From positions 1,302,001-1,366,000 of the forward strand of contig CAWBIT010000008.1 of assembly GCA_963789025.1 (NCBI GenBank): a stretch of 64,000 bases of DNA, in the 5' to 3' direction. The notes under the pieces were generated by a model. It was not told the origin of the DNA. It ran no database searches and was given only the letters and a program-made list of their open reading frames with translations. This stretch comes from AP-15 sp963789025 (GTDB lineage Bacteria; Pseudomonadota; Alphaproteobacteria; ATCC43930; CGMCC-115725). The translations under genes and the position numbers were made by a program. Positions within the stretch are counted from its first letter, which is position 1, and each line of letters begins with the position of its first letter. Below are positions 47,217 to 55,842 of the stretch, piece by piece.

Positions 47217-47900
47217 GTGAGCGCCGTCAGCATCGCGGCGGCAGCGCCGCAAGGTCTCACCCGGCCGCGGGCGATCTTGTTCGACTGGGACAACACGCTG
47301 ATCGACAGCTGGACGACGATCCACGAAGCGCTCAACGTCGTTATGGCCGCGATGGAGAAGCCGTTGTGGTCGTTGCGAGAGACCAAAGAACGCGTCCGGC
47401 TGAGCCTGCGCGAGAGCTTCCCGCTTCATTTCGGCGACCGGTGGGAAGAGGCGCGCCGCATCTATCTCGACGTCTTCCGCACGATACATCTCGACCGGTT
47501 GAGCCCGCTGCCGGGCCGCGGTGACTTGCTCCGCGGGCTCGTCGCAGATGGTATTTTCCTCGGGGTGGTCAGCAACAAGACCGGCGCGCTGCTGCGGTGC
47601 GAGGCCGAGCGGATCGGCTGGTCCGAGCTGTTCGGCAGCATCATCGGGGCAGGGGACGCGGCGCAGGACAAGCCCAACCCCGCCCCGGTCGCGCTCGCTC
47701 TCGAGCCGAGCGGCGTCGAGCCCGGCGAGCGAGTTTGGCTCGTCGGCGACACCGGTACCGACATGGAGTGCGCCTACAACAGCGGTTGCATTCCGGTTCT
47801 GCTCGGCAACGGACCGACCGAGGAGGAGTTTCTCCGTTACGAGCCGCGCCTAGTCTTCCCCGATGGTGCGTCTTTGTTTCACTTTGTGCGGGGCTTGTGA
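47217..47900 (+). CDS. HAD-superfamily hydrolase (phosphoglycolate phosphatase-like)
   Basis: The 227-residue protein has HAD motif I ILFDWDNTLIDSWTTIHEAL, motif II VVSNKTG, a conserved Lys in QDKPNPAPVALAL and motif IV WLVGDTGTDMECA. It removes phosphate from a small metabolite. The start GTG at 47217 follows the repeat region. It sits where many relatives carry trkA between ntrX and hfq. Confidence 0.88.
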   Translation: MSAVSIAAAAPQGLTRPRAILFDWDNTLIDSWTTIHEALNVVMAAMEKPLWSLRETKERVRLSLRESFPLHFGDRWEEARRIYLDVFRTIHLDRLSPLPGRGDLLRGLVADGIFLGVVSNKTGALLRCEAERIGWSELFGSIIGAGDAAQDKPNPAPVALALEPSGVEPGERVWLVGDTGTDMECAYNSGCIPVLLGNGPTEEEFLRYEPRLVFPDGASLFHFVRGL

Positions 47901-48007
47901 TTCGCCGGCGCGCGCCCATCTGGATTGCAGCAACTCGGCGGTCTCGCCCGAGTGCTTCAGCGTGAACTGGCAGGCTCGGTTCCAAGAAGGGAGTGGGGGA
48001 AAGACCC

Positions 48008-48256
48008 ATGACTCCGGAAAAATCGCAAAACGTTCAAGACGTTTTCTTGAACCATGTCCGGAAAAACAAAACTCCGGTAACCATCTTTCTTGTTAATGGC
48101 GTCAAGCTCCAGGGGATTATTACTTGGTTCGATAATTTTTGCGTTTTGCTGCGCCGGGATGCGCATTCGCAACTGGTGTATAAGCACGCAATTTCGACGG
48201 TGATGCCGGGGCAGCCGATCCAGCTTTTCGAACAGAAGGAAATGGCCAAATCCTGA
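48008..48256 (+). CDS. hfq: RNA chaperone Hfq
   Basis: The 82-residue protein is a normal alphaproteobacterial Hfq: QNVQDVFLNHVRKNKTPVTI with the Sm1 motif and YKHAISTVMPGQPI with the Sm2 motif, ending with a short tail. As a hexamer it pairs small RNAs with targets. The ATG at 48008 is preferred to an in-frame ATG 15 nt upstream. The stop overlaps the presumed hflX start. Confidence 0.97.
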   Translation: MTPEKSQNVQDVFLNHVRKNKTPVTIFLVNGVKLQGIITWFDNFCVLLRRDAHSQLVYKHAISTVMPGQPIQLFEQKEMAKS

Positions 48257-49584
48257 ACCGGACAGACACCGTAACGGTCGTAGACGCAGATTCGACGGGG
48301 CGGGCTCTCGTCGTACATCCGGTGTCGAAAACGGCGCCCGGAGGGCACTTTCGAGAAGTCTCCGGCCGTTCGGTCGAAGCGCGGCTGGAAGAAGCGGTCG
48401 GTCTCGCGAAGGCGATCCGTCTGGACGTAATCCGTGCCGAGATCGCCAACATTGCACGCCCGCGCCCGAGCAGCCTGCTAGGCAGCGGCACTGTCGAAAA
48501 CCTCGGCGAGCTGATCGGCGAAAACAACGTCGGGCTCGTCGTCATCGACGCCGCGCTGAGCCCGGTGCAGCAGCGCAATCTCGAACGGCGCTGGCAGGCC
48601 AAGGTCATCGACCGGACGGGGCTCATCCTCGAGATTTTCGCCGCGCGGGCCCGCACCCATGAAGGCCGATTGCAAGTCGAACTGGCGGCGCTGACCTATC
48701 AACGATCCCGTCTGGTGCGCTCCTGGACACATCTCGAACGCCAGCGCGGCGGGTTCGGCTTTCTCGGCGGCCCAGGCGAAAGCCAGCTCGAGATCGACCG
48801 GCGGCTGATCGGTGAGCGCATCGCCAAGTTGAAGCGTGACCTCGACGCGACCAGACGGACGCGGAATTTGCACCGCGAAGCCCGCCGCCGCGTGCCTTAT
48901 CCGGTGGTGGCGCTGGTCGGCTATACCAATGCAGGGAAATCGACGCTGTTCAACCGGTTGACCAGCGCGTCGGTGACTGCCGGGGAGATGCTGTTCGCGA
49001 CCCTCGATCCGACGATGCGGCGCCTCGGCTTGCCGTCGGGGCGCCAAATCATCTTATCCGACACGGTTGGCTTCATCTCGGAACTTCCGACACACCTTGT
49101 CGCCGCCTTCCGCGCCACGCTCGAAGAGGTCACCGAAGCAGATATCATCGTCCATGTCCGTGATGCGCATCACCCCGACAGCGAGGCGCAGCGCAACGAC
49201 GTGCTGAACGTCCTCGTCGATCTCGGCCTCGATCAGCCGGTCGAGGAGGGGCTGATCGAGGCATTGAACAAGATCGACTTGCTCGATCCGGCGACGCGGC
49301 AAAGCCTGCAACAGCAAAAGCTGCGCAATGTGGCGAGCATAGCCCTATCGGCCGCGACGGGTGAGGGATGCGACGGGTTGCTCGAGCTGATCGACAGCCG
49401 GCTCGAGAGCGATACCCGCGTCGTGCGGCTTGATGTCCCGCTGACCGACGGCAAGACGTTGGCGTGGATATACCAACGCGGCGAAGTGCTGGGCCGCCGC
49501 GACGACAATGAGGCGGCGCACATCTCGGCTCGATTGCCGGAAGACGACATTGCGCGGCTCCGCCATCGGCAGCGCCTGCATTAG
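48253..49584 (+). CDS. hflX: ribosome-associated GTPase HflX
   Basis: The protein has the HflX N-terminal domain (GSGTVENLGELIGENNVGLV, QRNLERRWQAKVIDRTGLIL), the hallmark GGPGESQLEIDRRLI and the GTPase domain (ALVGYTNAGKSTLFNRL, DTVGFISELPTHLV, ALNKIDLLD). It splits stalled ribosomes. The conserved N-terminal strand GRALVVHPV is upstream of the first usual start (GTG at 48322) and has no ATG, GTG or TTG before it. A CTG at 48253 overlapping the hfq stop as CTGA is the likely start (443 residues). Confidence 0.9.
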   Translation: MNRTDTVTVVDADSTGRALVVHPVSKTAPGGHFREVSGRSVEARLEEAVGLAKAIRLDVIRAEIANIARPRPSSLLGSGTVENLGELIGENNVGLVVIDAALSPVQQRNLERRWQAKVIDRTGLILEIFAARARTHEGRLQVELAALTYQRSRLVRSWTHLERQRGGFGFLGGPGESQLEIDRRLIGERIAKLKRDLDATRRTRNLHREARRRVPYPVVALVGYTNAGKSTLFNRLTSASVTAGEMLFATLDPTMRRLGLPSGRQIILSDTVGFISELPTHLVAAFRATLEEVTEADIIVHVRDAHHPDSEAQRNDVLNVLVDLGLDQPVEEGLIEALNKIDLLDPATRQSLQQQKLRNVASIALSAATGEGCDGLLELIDSRLESDTRVVRLDVPLTDGKTLAWIYQRGEVLGRRDDNEAAHISARLPEDDIARLRHRQRLH

Positions 49585-49607
49585 ACCAGCTTCCGATCAT
49601 ATTGGTT

Positions 49608-50637
49608 CCTGATTACGCACTATCCTCAGCCATCAAGGAGTGGTACAAAACAGGAACATACGGCTGTTTCTGCGGGTTTGAACGATGGCGCGCAACAAGG
49701 TGCAATTTCAAAAGGGGCTCAGCGAGGCCCAGTTTGCTGTTCTTTACGGAACAGAGGATCAGTGCCGGGAAGCGGTGATGCGCTGGCGCTGGCCATCCGG
49801 CTTTGTCTGCCCGGTTTGCGCAGGGCAGCATCACAGCTTGGTCAAGACCCGGGCGCTTTACCAGTGTGCCGCCTGTCGACGGCAGACATCCGTGATCGCC
49901 GGAACGATTTTCGCGGCAACCAAGGTGCCGCTGTGCACTTGGTTTCGCGCCATGTACCACCTCACTCAGAGCAAGGGCGGCATCTCCAGCATTGAGTTGG
50001 GCCGCCGGCTTGGCGTCACCCAGACCACCGCCTGGAAGATCAAGCACAAGCTCATGCAGGCGATGATGGAGCGGGACGCCACAAAGCGCCTGACGGGACG
50101 GATCGAGATCGACGACGCCTATCTCGGCGGGGAGCGCAACGGCGGCAAGCGGGGCCGCGGTTCGCCGGGCAAGACGCCGATCGTGGCGGCGGTCGAAACC
50201 ACACCACAGGGCAAGCCAATCCGCTTGAAGTTGCGCCGCGTAAAGGGTTTCCGCCGTGCCGAAATCGCGACCTTGGCGCAGCGCAATTTCCATCCCGCCA
50301 GCACCGTTGTCAGTGACGGCCTGCACTGCTTCACTGGGGTCGGCAACGCCGGCTGCGTCCACCAGCCGATCATCACTGGATCCGGTCGCAAGGCCGCCCT
50401 GAACCCTGCTTTCAAGTGGGTCAACACCACCCTCGGCAACATCAAGAGCGCCATCACTGGCACTTACCGCACCATCCGCGACAAGCATGTACCCCGCTAC
50501 CTCGCCGAGTTCGAGTACCGCTTCAACCGCCGATACGATCTCGCCGCCATGATGCCACGCCTCGGCTATGTCGCAGTCCGAACCCCGCCGATGCCATACC
50601 GCCTCCTCAAATTGGCTGAGGATCATGCGTAATCAGG
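49608..50637 (+). mobile_element. IS1595-family element, left copy
   Basis: The ends CCTGATTACGCACTATCC (left) and GGATCATGCGTAATCAGG (right) are inverted repeats with a few mismatches. It encodes one transposase. It is the left arm of the composite transposon and identical in length and encoded protein to the copy at 52001-53030. Confidence 0.85.
49685..50632 (+). CDS. IS1595-family transposase, left copy
   Basis: The 315-residue protein has a zinc ribbon (CPVCAG, YQCAACRRQ), a helix-turn-helix (GRRLGVTQTTAWKIKHKLMQ) and the ISXO2-like catalytic core (RIEIDDAYLGGERNGGKRGR, TVVSDGLHCF, and NTTLGNIKSAITGTYRTI with HVPRYLAEFEYRFNRR). It is intact and identical to the right copy, so it is likely able to move the unit. 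Confidence 0.93.
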   Translation: MARNKVQFQKGLSEAQFAVLYGTEDQCREAVMRWRWPSGFVCPVCAGQHHSLVKTRALYQCAACRRQTSVIAGTIFAATKVPLCTWFRAMYHLTQSKGGISSIELGRRLGVTQTTAWKIKHKLMQAMMERDATKRLTGRIEIDDAYLGGERNGGKRGRGSPGKTPIVAAVETTPQGKPIRLKLRRVKGFRRAEIATLAQRNFHPASTVVSDGLHCFTGVGNAGCVHQPIITGSGRKAALNPAFKWVNTTLGNIKSAITGTYRTIRDKHVPRYLAEFEYRFNRRYDLAAMMPRLGYVAVRTPPMPYRLLKLAEDHA

Positions 50638-50741
50638 TACCTTTTTAAGAGAGATCGACGGCTAGACAGGTCCGCGGGACCATGCCAGTATGCGGAGAAC
50701 AAACGTGGAACATCAGATGCCAGGGAACTCGCGCGAGATGA

Positions 50742-51056
50742 TCACTATCGGAACAGCGCTTTCCCGTCCGCATCAGGATCGCCGTTCCGCTCGGCGGCCT
50801 CGGCCGGCGCCATACTCAGATCACGGCCTGGTTAGATGAGAACTGCGGTTCCGACGGATGGGCGATGACGCCTTCGGGGATGCGCGGGGTGCTGAATGAC
50901 GCAATCTCGATCTATTTCGCCGAAGCAACCCTCGCGAGCGCCTTTGTTGCGCGGTGGTGCGCCGGGTCAAAGGTCGAGACGGCCGGCGGCGTATTTCAGG
51001 TGCGCGAGGATGAGCCGGCGCCGCGGCTAGGGGCCGGGCTGCACCGGACACCCTGA
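50742..51056 (+). pseudogene. hypothetical protein, start missing (cargo)
   Basis: The frame open from 50742 codes SEQRFPVRIRIAVPLGGLGR, then QITAWLDENCGSDGWAMTPS and SIYFAEATLASAFVARWC. A shorter 63-residue start at ATG 50865 exists, but the coding-like sequence continues upstream without ATG, GTG or TTG. It resembles small uncharacterised proteins of alphaproteobacteria. The original start was probably lost on capture by the transposon or by mutation. Confidence 0.5.
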
Positions 51057-51155
51057 CATCCGCGGCAAGATCCGATCGGAGTCGGCACATCAGCCATTAC
51101 CCCGTCGAAGCGATATGAGCCGTCGCGAGCTGTGGCGACGCCGGCGTGCCGGCCG

Positions 51156-51242
51156 CTAACGTTTCAGTGCCGGCAGCAACATTATGAATACCAACAGGCC
51201 GACAATCGCCCAGAATGCCCATTCGGGAGTTTCGTCGATCAT
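51156..51242 (-). CDS. very small membrane protein (cargo)
   Basis: A 28-residue product, MIDETPEWAFWAIVGLLVFI plus MLLPALKR, with one membrane helix. The ATG follows AGGA at a good distance and overlaps the preceding gene's stop (51239-51242). Its reality rests on coupling and composition alone. Confidence 0.4.
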   Translation of the reverse strand: MIDETPEWAFWAIVGLLVFIMLLPALKR

Positions 51243-51610
51243 GGCGCGTCCTGCCGGGCACGGAGTTCGAAATGCTCCGCTCGGCGCTCGTACCGGCCAG
51301 CGAGATTGAGCAGCTCCCGGCGCGCGATTGGGAGGCGGCACTTTGCAGCGATCCCGCGCAGCCAACCCGCCAGTTCGCGGTAATGCGTTCCGCCGTCCCC
51401 GAGCCACCAATCCCGATCGGCGGCAATTTCCTGCAATGTAGGCGTGTATTCATCTGTCGTTCCGCACGGTGTGGCAAAAAGAATTGCTAGTCCGTAAAAT
51501 TTTAGTCGCTTAACGCTGATTGCTCGCAGTCGAAAACCCGTCTCGCGGGCTGAGTCCGACCCACGACAGGAATGGTTGATCCGAACTCCGTAGGAAGCGT
51601 TCGGTAGCAC
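51239..51610 (-). CDS. small hypothetical protein (cargo)
   Basis: A frame of up to 123 residues whose last 70 residues look coding: YTPTLQEIAADRDWWLGDGG, THYRELAGWLRGIAAKCRLP and LLNLAGRYERRAEHFE, a helical pattern common in short alphaproteobacterial proteins of unknown role. The start is uncertain; the GTG at 51610 has no clear ribosome site. The upstream 50 residues overlap what looks like the remnant of another small gene on the same strand (IEDLGPGDFVV-type strand, about 51515-51690). Confidence 0.45.
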   Translation of the reverse strand: MLPNASYGVRINHSCRGSDSARETGFRLRAISVKRLKFYGLAILFATPCGTTDEYTPTLQEIAADRDWWLGDGGTHYRELAGWLRGIAAKCRLPIARRELLNLAGRYERRAEHFELRARQDAP

Positions 51611-51751
51611 CCGCGCAATCGACTACGAAATCGCCCGGCCCGAGATCCTCGATCCGAACCAGTACTGCGGCGCCACCGTCCCATGAGTTCCTGGGTTCTT
51701 AACATCACGGCTGCGGCGTCATCGCCGAATTTGGACTGGCCTTCTCATCAT

Positions 51752-51988
51752 CTATTCGTCGACGTCCAGACGAAGTGTGCGGCAGCCTATCGCCTCCAGG
51801 CATTGGACGAAGAACGCCGCCGTGAAAGTGCCGCGAGACAGCTTATTGGCGATGTTCTGCTCACTTTGGTTCACCCCAATTGCTGCGAGCCGGTTTACGA
51901 GTTCCGTATACGTAACATCCCGCCGCGCAAGTTCGGCCTTCAGCAGACCGCGGACCCGCTGTTGCCATTGCTCTGGTGGGCGGACCAT
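51752..51988 (-). CDS. DUF6471-like small DNA-binding protein (cargo)
   Basis: The 78-residue product reads VRGLLKAELARRDVTYTELV, NRLAAIGVNQSEQNIANKLS and FFVQCLEAIGCRTLRL, a helix-turn-helix pattern annotated as DUF6471 in related proteins, as I recall. It is intact, with start ATG at 51986-51988, just 12 nt from the right IS copy, so any promoter would lie in the IS. It might be a regulator carried by the transposon. Confidence 0.65.
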   Translation of the reverse strand: MVRPPEQWQQRVRGLLKAELARRDVTYTELVNRLAAIGVNQSEQNIANKLSRGTFTAAFFVQCLEAIGCRTLRLDVDE

Positions 51989-52000
51989 CTCTCTTCCGTA

Positions 52001-53030
52001 CCTGATTACGCATGATCCTCAGCCAATTTGAGGAGGCGGTATGGCATCGGCGGGGTTCGGACTGCGACATAGCCGAGGCGTGGCATCATGGCGGCGAGAT
52101 CGTATCGGCGGTTGAAGCGGTACTCGAACTCGGCGAGGTAGCGGGGTACATGCTTGTCGCGGATGGTGCGGTAAGTGCCAGTGATGGCGCTCTTGATGTT
52201 GCCGAGGGTGGTGTTGACCCACTTGAAAGCAGGGTTCAGGGCGGCCTTGCGACCGGATCCAGTGATGATCGGCTGGTGGACGCAGCCGGCGTTGCCGACC
52301 CCAGTGAAGCAGTGCAGGCCGTCACTGACAACGGTGCTGGCGGGATGGAAATTGCGCTGCGCCAAGGTCGCGATTTCGGCACGGCGGAAACCCTTTACGC
52401 GGCGCAACTTCAAGCGGATTGGCTTGCCCTGTGGTGTGGTTTCGACCGCCGCCACGATCGGCGTCTTGCCCGGCGAACCGCGGCCCCGCTTGCCGCCGTT
52501 GCGCTCCCCGCCGAGATAGGCGTCGTCGATCTCGATCCGTCCCGTCAGGCGCTTTGTGGCGTCCCGCTCCATCATCGCCTGCATGAGCTTGTGCTTGATC
52601 TTCCAGGCGGTGGTCTGGGTGACGCCAAGCCGGCGGCCCAACTCAATGCTGGAGATGCCGCCCTTGCTCTGAGTGAGGTGGTACATGGCGCGAAACCAAG
52701 TGCACAGCGGCACCTTGGTTGCCGCGAAAATCGTTCCGGCGATCACGGATGTCTGCCGTCGACAGGCGGCACACTGGTAAAGCGCCCGGGTCTTGACCAA
52801 GCTGTGATGCTGCCCTGCGCAAACCGGGCAGACAAAGCCGGATGGCCAGCGCCAGCGCATCACCGCTTCCCGGCACTGATCCTCTGTTCCGTAAAGAACA
52901 GCAAACTGGGCCTCGCTGAGCCCCTTTTGAAATTGCACCTTGTTGCGCGCCATCGTTCAAACCCGCAGAAACAGCCGTATGTTCCTGTTTTGTACCACTC
53001 CTTGATGGCTGAGGATAGTGCGTAATCAGG
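52001..53030 (-). mobile_element. IS1595-family element, right copy
   Basis: This is the inverted twin of 49608-50637, 1030 bp, with the same terminal repeats. It forms the right arm of the composite transposon; its outer flank is the 8-bp target copy TATTGGTT. Confidence 0.85.
52006..52953 (-). CDS. IS1595-family transposase, right copy
   Basis: The 315-residue product is identical residue for residue to that of the left copy, and the antisense frame is identical too, so the DNA copies are nearly or fully identical. This points to recent formation or conversion. Confidence 0.93.
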   Translation of the reverse strand: MARNKVQFQKGLSEAQFAVLYGTEDQCREAVMRWRWPSGFVCPVCAGQHHSLVKTRALYQCAACRRQTSVIAGTIFAATKVPLCTWFRAMYHLTQSKGGISSIELGRRLGVTQTTAWKIKHKLMQAMMERDATKRLTGRIEIDDAYLGGERNGGKRGRGSPGKTPIVAAVETTPQGKPIRLKLRRVKGFRRAEIATLAQRNFHPASTVVSDGLHCFTGVGNAGCVHQPIITGSGRKAALNPAFKWVNTTLGNIKSAITGTYRTIRDKHVPRYLAEFEYRFNRRYDLAAMMPRLGYVAVRTPPMPYRLLKLAEDHA

Positions 53031-53081
53031 TATTGGTTTGCGGGAGAGATTGCACCCGAGCGCCGCCGCTTTAATTAACCC

Positions 53082-53160
53082 TCTCCCCCCGCCGGCCGAG
53101 GGGAGAGGGTAGGGTGAGGGGGCCGACCGGCCGGTTCGCGGCGGCGCCCACCTCACCCTC
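53082..53160. repeat. REP-like repeat near mazG
   Basis: A shorter variant of the CCCTCTCC/GGAGAGGG repeat: ACCCTCTCCCC with GGGGAGAGGGT, then AGGGTGAGGG facing CCTCACCCTCC. It lies between the transposon and the end of mazG. Confidence 0.65.
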
Positions 53161-53211
53161 CCGGATATCGCCGACGAAAACCCGCCCATAGAGCGAAGCG
53201 CATGCGCTTAC

Positions 53212-54021
53212 CTACTCCCCATGCTCTTCGCGCTTGACTTGCTGCCACAGGGCTTCGAGCGAGTCGAGATCAATGCCTGCCGCACGCTCGGCGGCGAGCG
53301 TCTCGACACGCCGGAACCGGCGCTCGAATTTGGCGGTGGCACGCCGCAGTGCCGCTTCGGGGTCGATATCGAGCTTCCGCGCCAGGTTGGCCGCGGCAAA
53401 AAGAATGTCGCCCATCTCGTCTTCCAAGGCGCCGCGCTCGGCGGGCTTCAGGAGCTCGGTCTCGAGTTCGGCGATTTCCTCTTTGAGCTTGTCGAACACC
53501 GGTCGCGCGTCGGGCCAGTCGAAGCCAATCCGCGCCGCGCGTTTCTGGATTTTGTCGGCTCGAAGCAAAGCCGGCAGGGCCAGGGCAATACCGTCGAAGA
53601 CGCTTTCCGCCGCTCCGCTCGCTCGGGCGCGATCCCGACGCTCGGCGGCTTTGTGTTCTTCCCAGGCCTTGTCTTGCTCGGCTACTGAATCGATTTGGAC
53701 GCCGCCGAAGATGTGCGGATGGCGCCGCTCCATCTTGTCCGCGATCGCTTCGGCAACATCTTCGAAGGCGAAGAGGCTCCGTTCTTCGGCCATTCGCGCA
53801 TGGAAGACGACCTGAAACAGAAGGTCGCCGAGCTCGTCCTTTAACGCGGCCATGTCACCGCGCGCGATCGCGTCGGCCACCTCATAGGCCTCCTCGATCG
53901 TGTACGGCGCGATTGTCGAAAAGTCCTGCTGCCGATCCCACGGGCAACCGCGCTCCGGGTCGCGCAACCGCGCCATGACTTCGAGCAGACGATCGAGGGA
54001 GCTCATGCACGTATCGCTCAT
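53212..54021 (-). CDS. mazG: nucleoside triphosphate pyrophosphohydrolase MazG
   Basis: The 269-residue protein has two MazG domains: CPWDRQQDFSTIAPYTIEEA with EVADAI and ELGDLLFQVVFHARMAEE in the first, and KLKEEIAELETELL with EDEMGDILFAAANLAR in the second. It hydrolyses NTPs to NMPs, cleaning damaged nucleotides. The start may be at 54021 or at the ATG at 54006. Normally next to hflX in this class; here the composite transposon separates them. Confidence 0.93.
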   Translation of the reverse strand: MSDTCMSSLDRLLEVMARLRDPERGCPWDRQQDFSTIAPYTIEEAYEVADAIARGDMAALKDELGDLLFQVVFHARMAEERSLFAFEDVAEAIADKMERRHPHIFGGVQIDSVAEQDKAWEEHKAAERRDRARASGAAESVFDGIALALPALLRADKIQKRAARIGFDWPDARPVFDKLKEEIAELETELLKPAERGALEDEMGDILFAAANLARKLDIDPEAALRRATAKFERRFRRVETLAAERAAGIDLDSLEALWQQVKREEHGE

Positions 54022-54110
54022 TCATCTGATTGGACGCGGCGTTCTCTGGCAACATGGTAGCGCACCGATCCCGCAAAGAGCACTCGGTTCGTCGGCGGCA
54101 TGGATGTTTC

Positions 54111-55496
54111 TCACGGATAGAGAAGTCACAATTCCTCACCGATAGAAATGTCACAAGGAGGTGGGCTGGACGACAACAATTCATTGATCTGATGGTGGAA
54201 CGGGCTGTGGCGGGCGAGGCGCCGTCAAGCCCGCAGCCGCCGGAGGCGGGAGCCCGCAGGGCCAGGCTTTACGGCGTCTCGTCCGCCACAGAGAATCGGA
54301 ACCGACAGACAATGTCGTCAAGCCGGTGCGGTGCCGGCTGGCCAAGGTGGCGAGGGGATGCGGTTCAGCCGACTTTAAACATGTGGCCAACCTGCCCCTG
54401 GCGGCGCGGTGCGGACTGGCTACGAGCTTCTGCACGCTCGATCTGCCGCTCGCGGATGTGCGAGAGGACGGCGCCGAGGTGCTTGTTCTCGACGATCGTC
54501 GCCTGCGAAACCTGCCGCAACTTGTCGAAGGTGGTGTAGGGCAGGTCGAGCCCACGGTAGCGGATCGCCAGCCGGCCGTCGGGATAATCGACGGTGCTGA
54601 CACCCTGAAGACGAAGCTCCTTGACCAGGCGATCCTACAGGGTCTTGTTGGCGCGCTCGACGCGGCCCTTCGCCTGCGGCGTGTTGGCGCACAGAATGTC
54701 GATGTTGAGCGCGTGCAAAGAGCGCCCGAACTGGGTCATGCCGTCACCCTGGACTGCCCCGGCGCTATTGACCCGAAAGACGCCGTGCTTGTCGCTGTAG
54801 AACGCGATCGGCTTGCCATGCGCCTCGAGATACTCGCGGGTCGCCTGGAAGTAGTCGAAGGTTGATTCCGTCTCGACAAACCGCAGGTGCATCAGGCGGC
54901 TGGTGGCATCGTCAACATAGACGAGCAAGGTCGATTGCGGGCCGCGGTCCTCAAACCACCAATGCTCGGAGCCGTCGATCTGCACGAGTTCACCCAGACA
55001 ATCGCGCCGAGCGCGAGGTTGATGGATACGCTTTAGCCGGTCTTTCCGCCGAACCCAAAGGCCGGCGCCGATCATCCATTGCCGCAACGTCTCGACCCCG
55101 AGATCCAGGCCATGAAGTTCCGACAGCTTCTCGGCCGCCAGGGTCGGGCCAAAATCGGCGTAGCGCTCACGCACAATGGCCAGCACGGTCTCCCGGAACA
55201 CCGAACCCAGAGCGCGGTTGCTCGGCCCGCCGCGCTTGCGCGAAATGACACCGTCCGCACCATCCGCCCGGAAGGCTTGCAGCAGTCGATAGATCTGTCT
55301 TCGTCCGACGCCAATCAGCCCCGTGGCGTCTGCGACAGACAGGCGTCCGTCAGCGACATCGACTAGCACCCGCAGGCGGCTCAGCTCGTTGCGGCTCATC
55401 GTGATCACCGTCATGCCACGCCACCCCGACAAGCCTCACGCGAACCGACGAGCGTGACATCTCTATCGGTGAGGCCGGTGACGTTTCTATCGGTGA
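54111..55496 (-). mobile_element. decayed ISNCY-like insertion sequence
   Basis: The ends contain paired motifs of the form TCACCGATAGAAATGTCAC in two tandem variants on each side (54111-54154 and, inverted, 55455-55496). Together they form an imperfect inverted repeat of about 42 nt. The element is shorter than expected because the transposase has an internal deletion. No flanking duplication was confirmed. Confidence 0.65.
54365..55414 (-). pseudogene. ISNCY-like transposase with amber stop and deletion
   Basis: From ATG at 55412-55414 the protein has a helix-turn-helix (ATGLIGVGRRQIYRLLQAFR), a catalytic domain (LVQIDGSEHWWFEDRGPQ, AFYSDKHGVFRVN, NTPQAKGRVERANKTL) and then TAG where the family has Gln. 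The reading continues in the same frame DRLVKELRLQGVST, then jumps to DYPDGRLAIRYRGLDLPYTT and ends MFKVG at 54365. The stretch between, about 100-150 residues in relatives, is missing. It is inactive. Confidence 0.8.
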
Positions 55497-55570
55497 TCTA
55501 CAATGGAAAGTCGCATAATATATATTATGGAAAATCTCGGTGAGGTCCCGGAGGGTGCAACCGCCGGCAT

Positions 55571-55599
55571 AAAAAAGAGCCGGTGGGATCACCGGCTCT
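55571..55599 (-). terminator. intrinsic terminator
   Basis: On the minus strand, AGAGCCGGTG, loop ATCC, CACCGGCTCT form a perfect 10-bp stem followed by a run of six T. It ends transcription of the small gene at 55636-55842. Confidence 0.88.
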
Positions 55600-55635
55600 A
55601 TTGAGAGACTATGCGCCGAATGTTGCGGCGGTCCT

Positions 55636-55842
55636 TTAGAAGAGCGCGAGACCTCCCAGGCCGGGATGCCATTGCTTGCGCACCTGCTCTTCAACCGAAA
55701 GGCCGGATGCCGTTACCGAAGGATGCGTCGTCCCCCTTTCATCGGCTTTCGAATAGACGGCGCGGACCAAGTGATCGATGGTCGCCTTTTCCCGTACGTG
55801 CCGTCTCCTCGTGCGGCGTTTAGACGAGGTGGCTTTGGTCAT
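55636..55842 (-). CDS. small basic hypothetical protein
   Basis: The 68-residue product starts at the ATG at 55840-55842, with GGGAGG about seven nt before. It begins MTKATSSKRRTRRRHVREKA, strongly basic, then TIDHLVRAVYSKADERGTTH and ends VRKQWHPGLGGLALF. The basic start could bind nucleic acid. A terminator follows 37 nt on, supporting a real, singly transcribed gene. Confidence 0.65.
   Translation of the reverse strand: MTKATSSKRRTRRRHVREKATIDHLVRAVYSKADERGTTHPSVTASGLSVEEQVRKQWHPGLGGLALF

Larger units (their letters stand above)
49608..53030. mobile_element. composite transposon of two inverted IS1595-family copies
   Basis: Two 1030-bp copies in opposite directions (49608-50637 and 52001-53030) with identical transposases bracket a 1363-bp cargo. 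The 8-bp repeat TATTGGTT is found at 49600-49607 and at 53031-53038, outside the whole unit. The inner flanks (TACCTTTT and TCTTCCGTA) do not match it or one another. So the unit moved as one into the hflX-mazG interval. Cargo genes are small hypotheticals, some decayed. Confidence 0.85.

Noticed and set aside
49613..50626. Open frame of 337 codons antisense to the left IS1595 transposase
   Set aside because: It is the shadow of a real transposase, has no motif and is repeated at 52012-53025 only because the IS is duplicated.
49608..53030. Two IS copies as independent insertions followed by inversion
   Set aside because: That would place matching duplications at one outer and one inner flank; here both outer flanks match each other.
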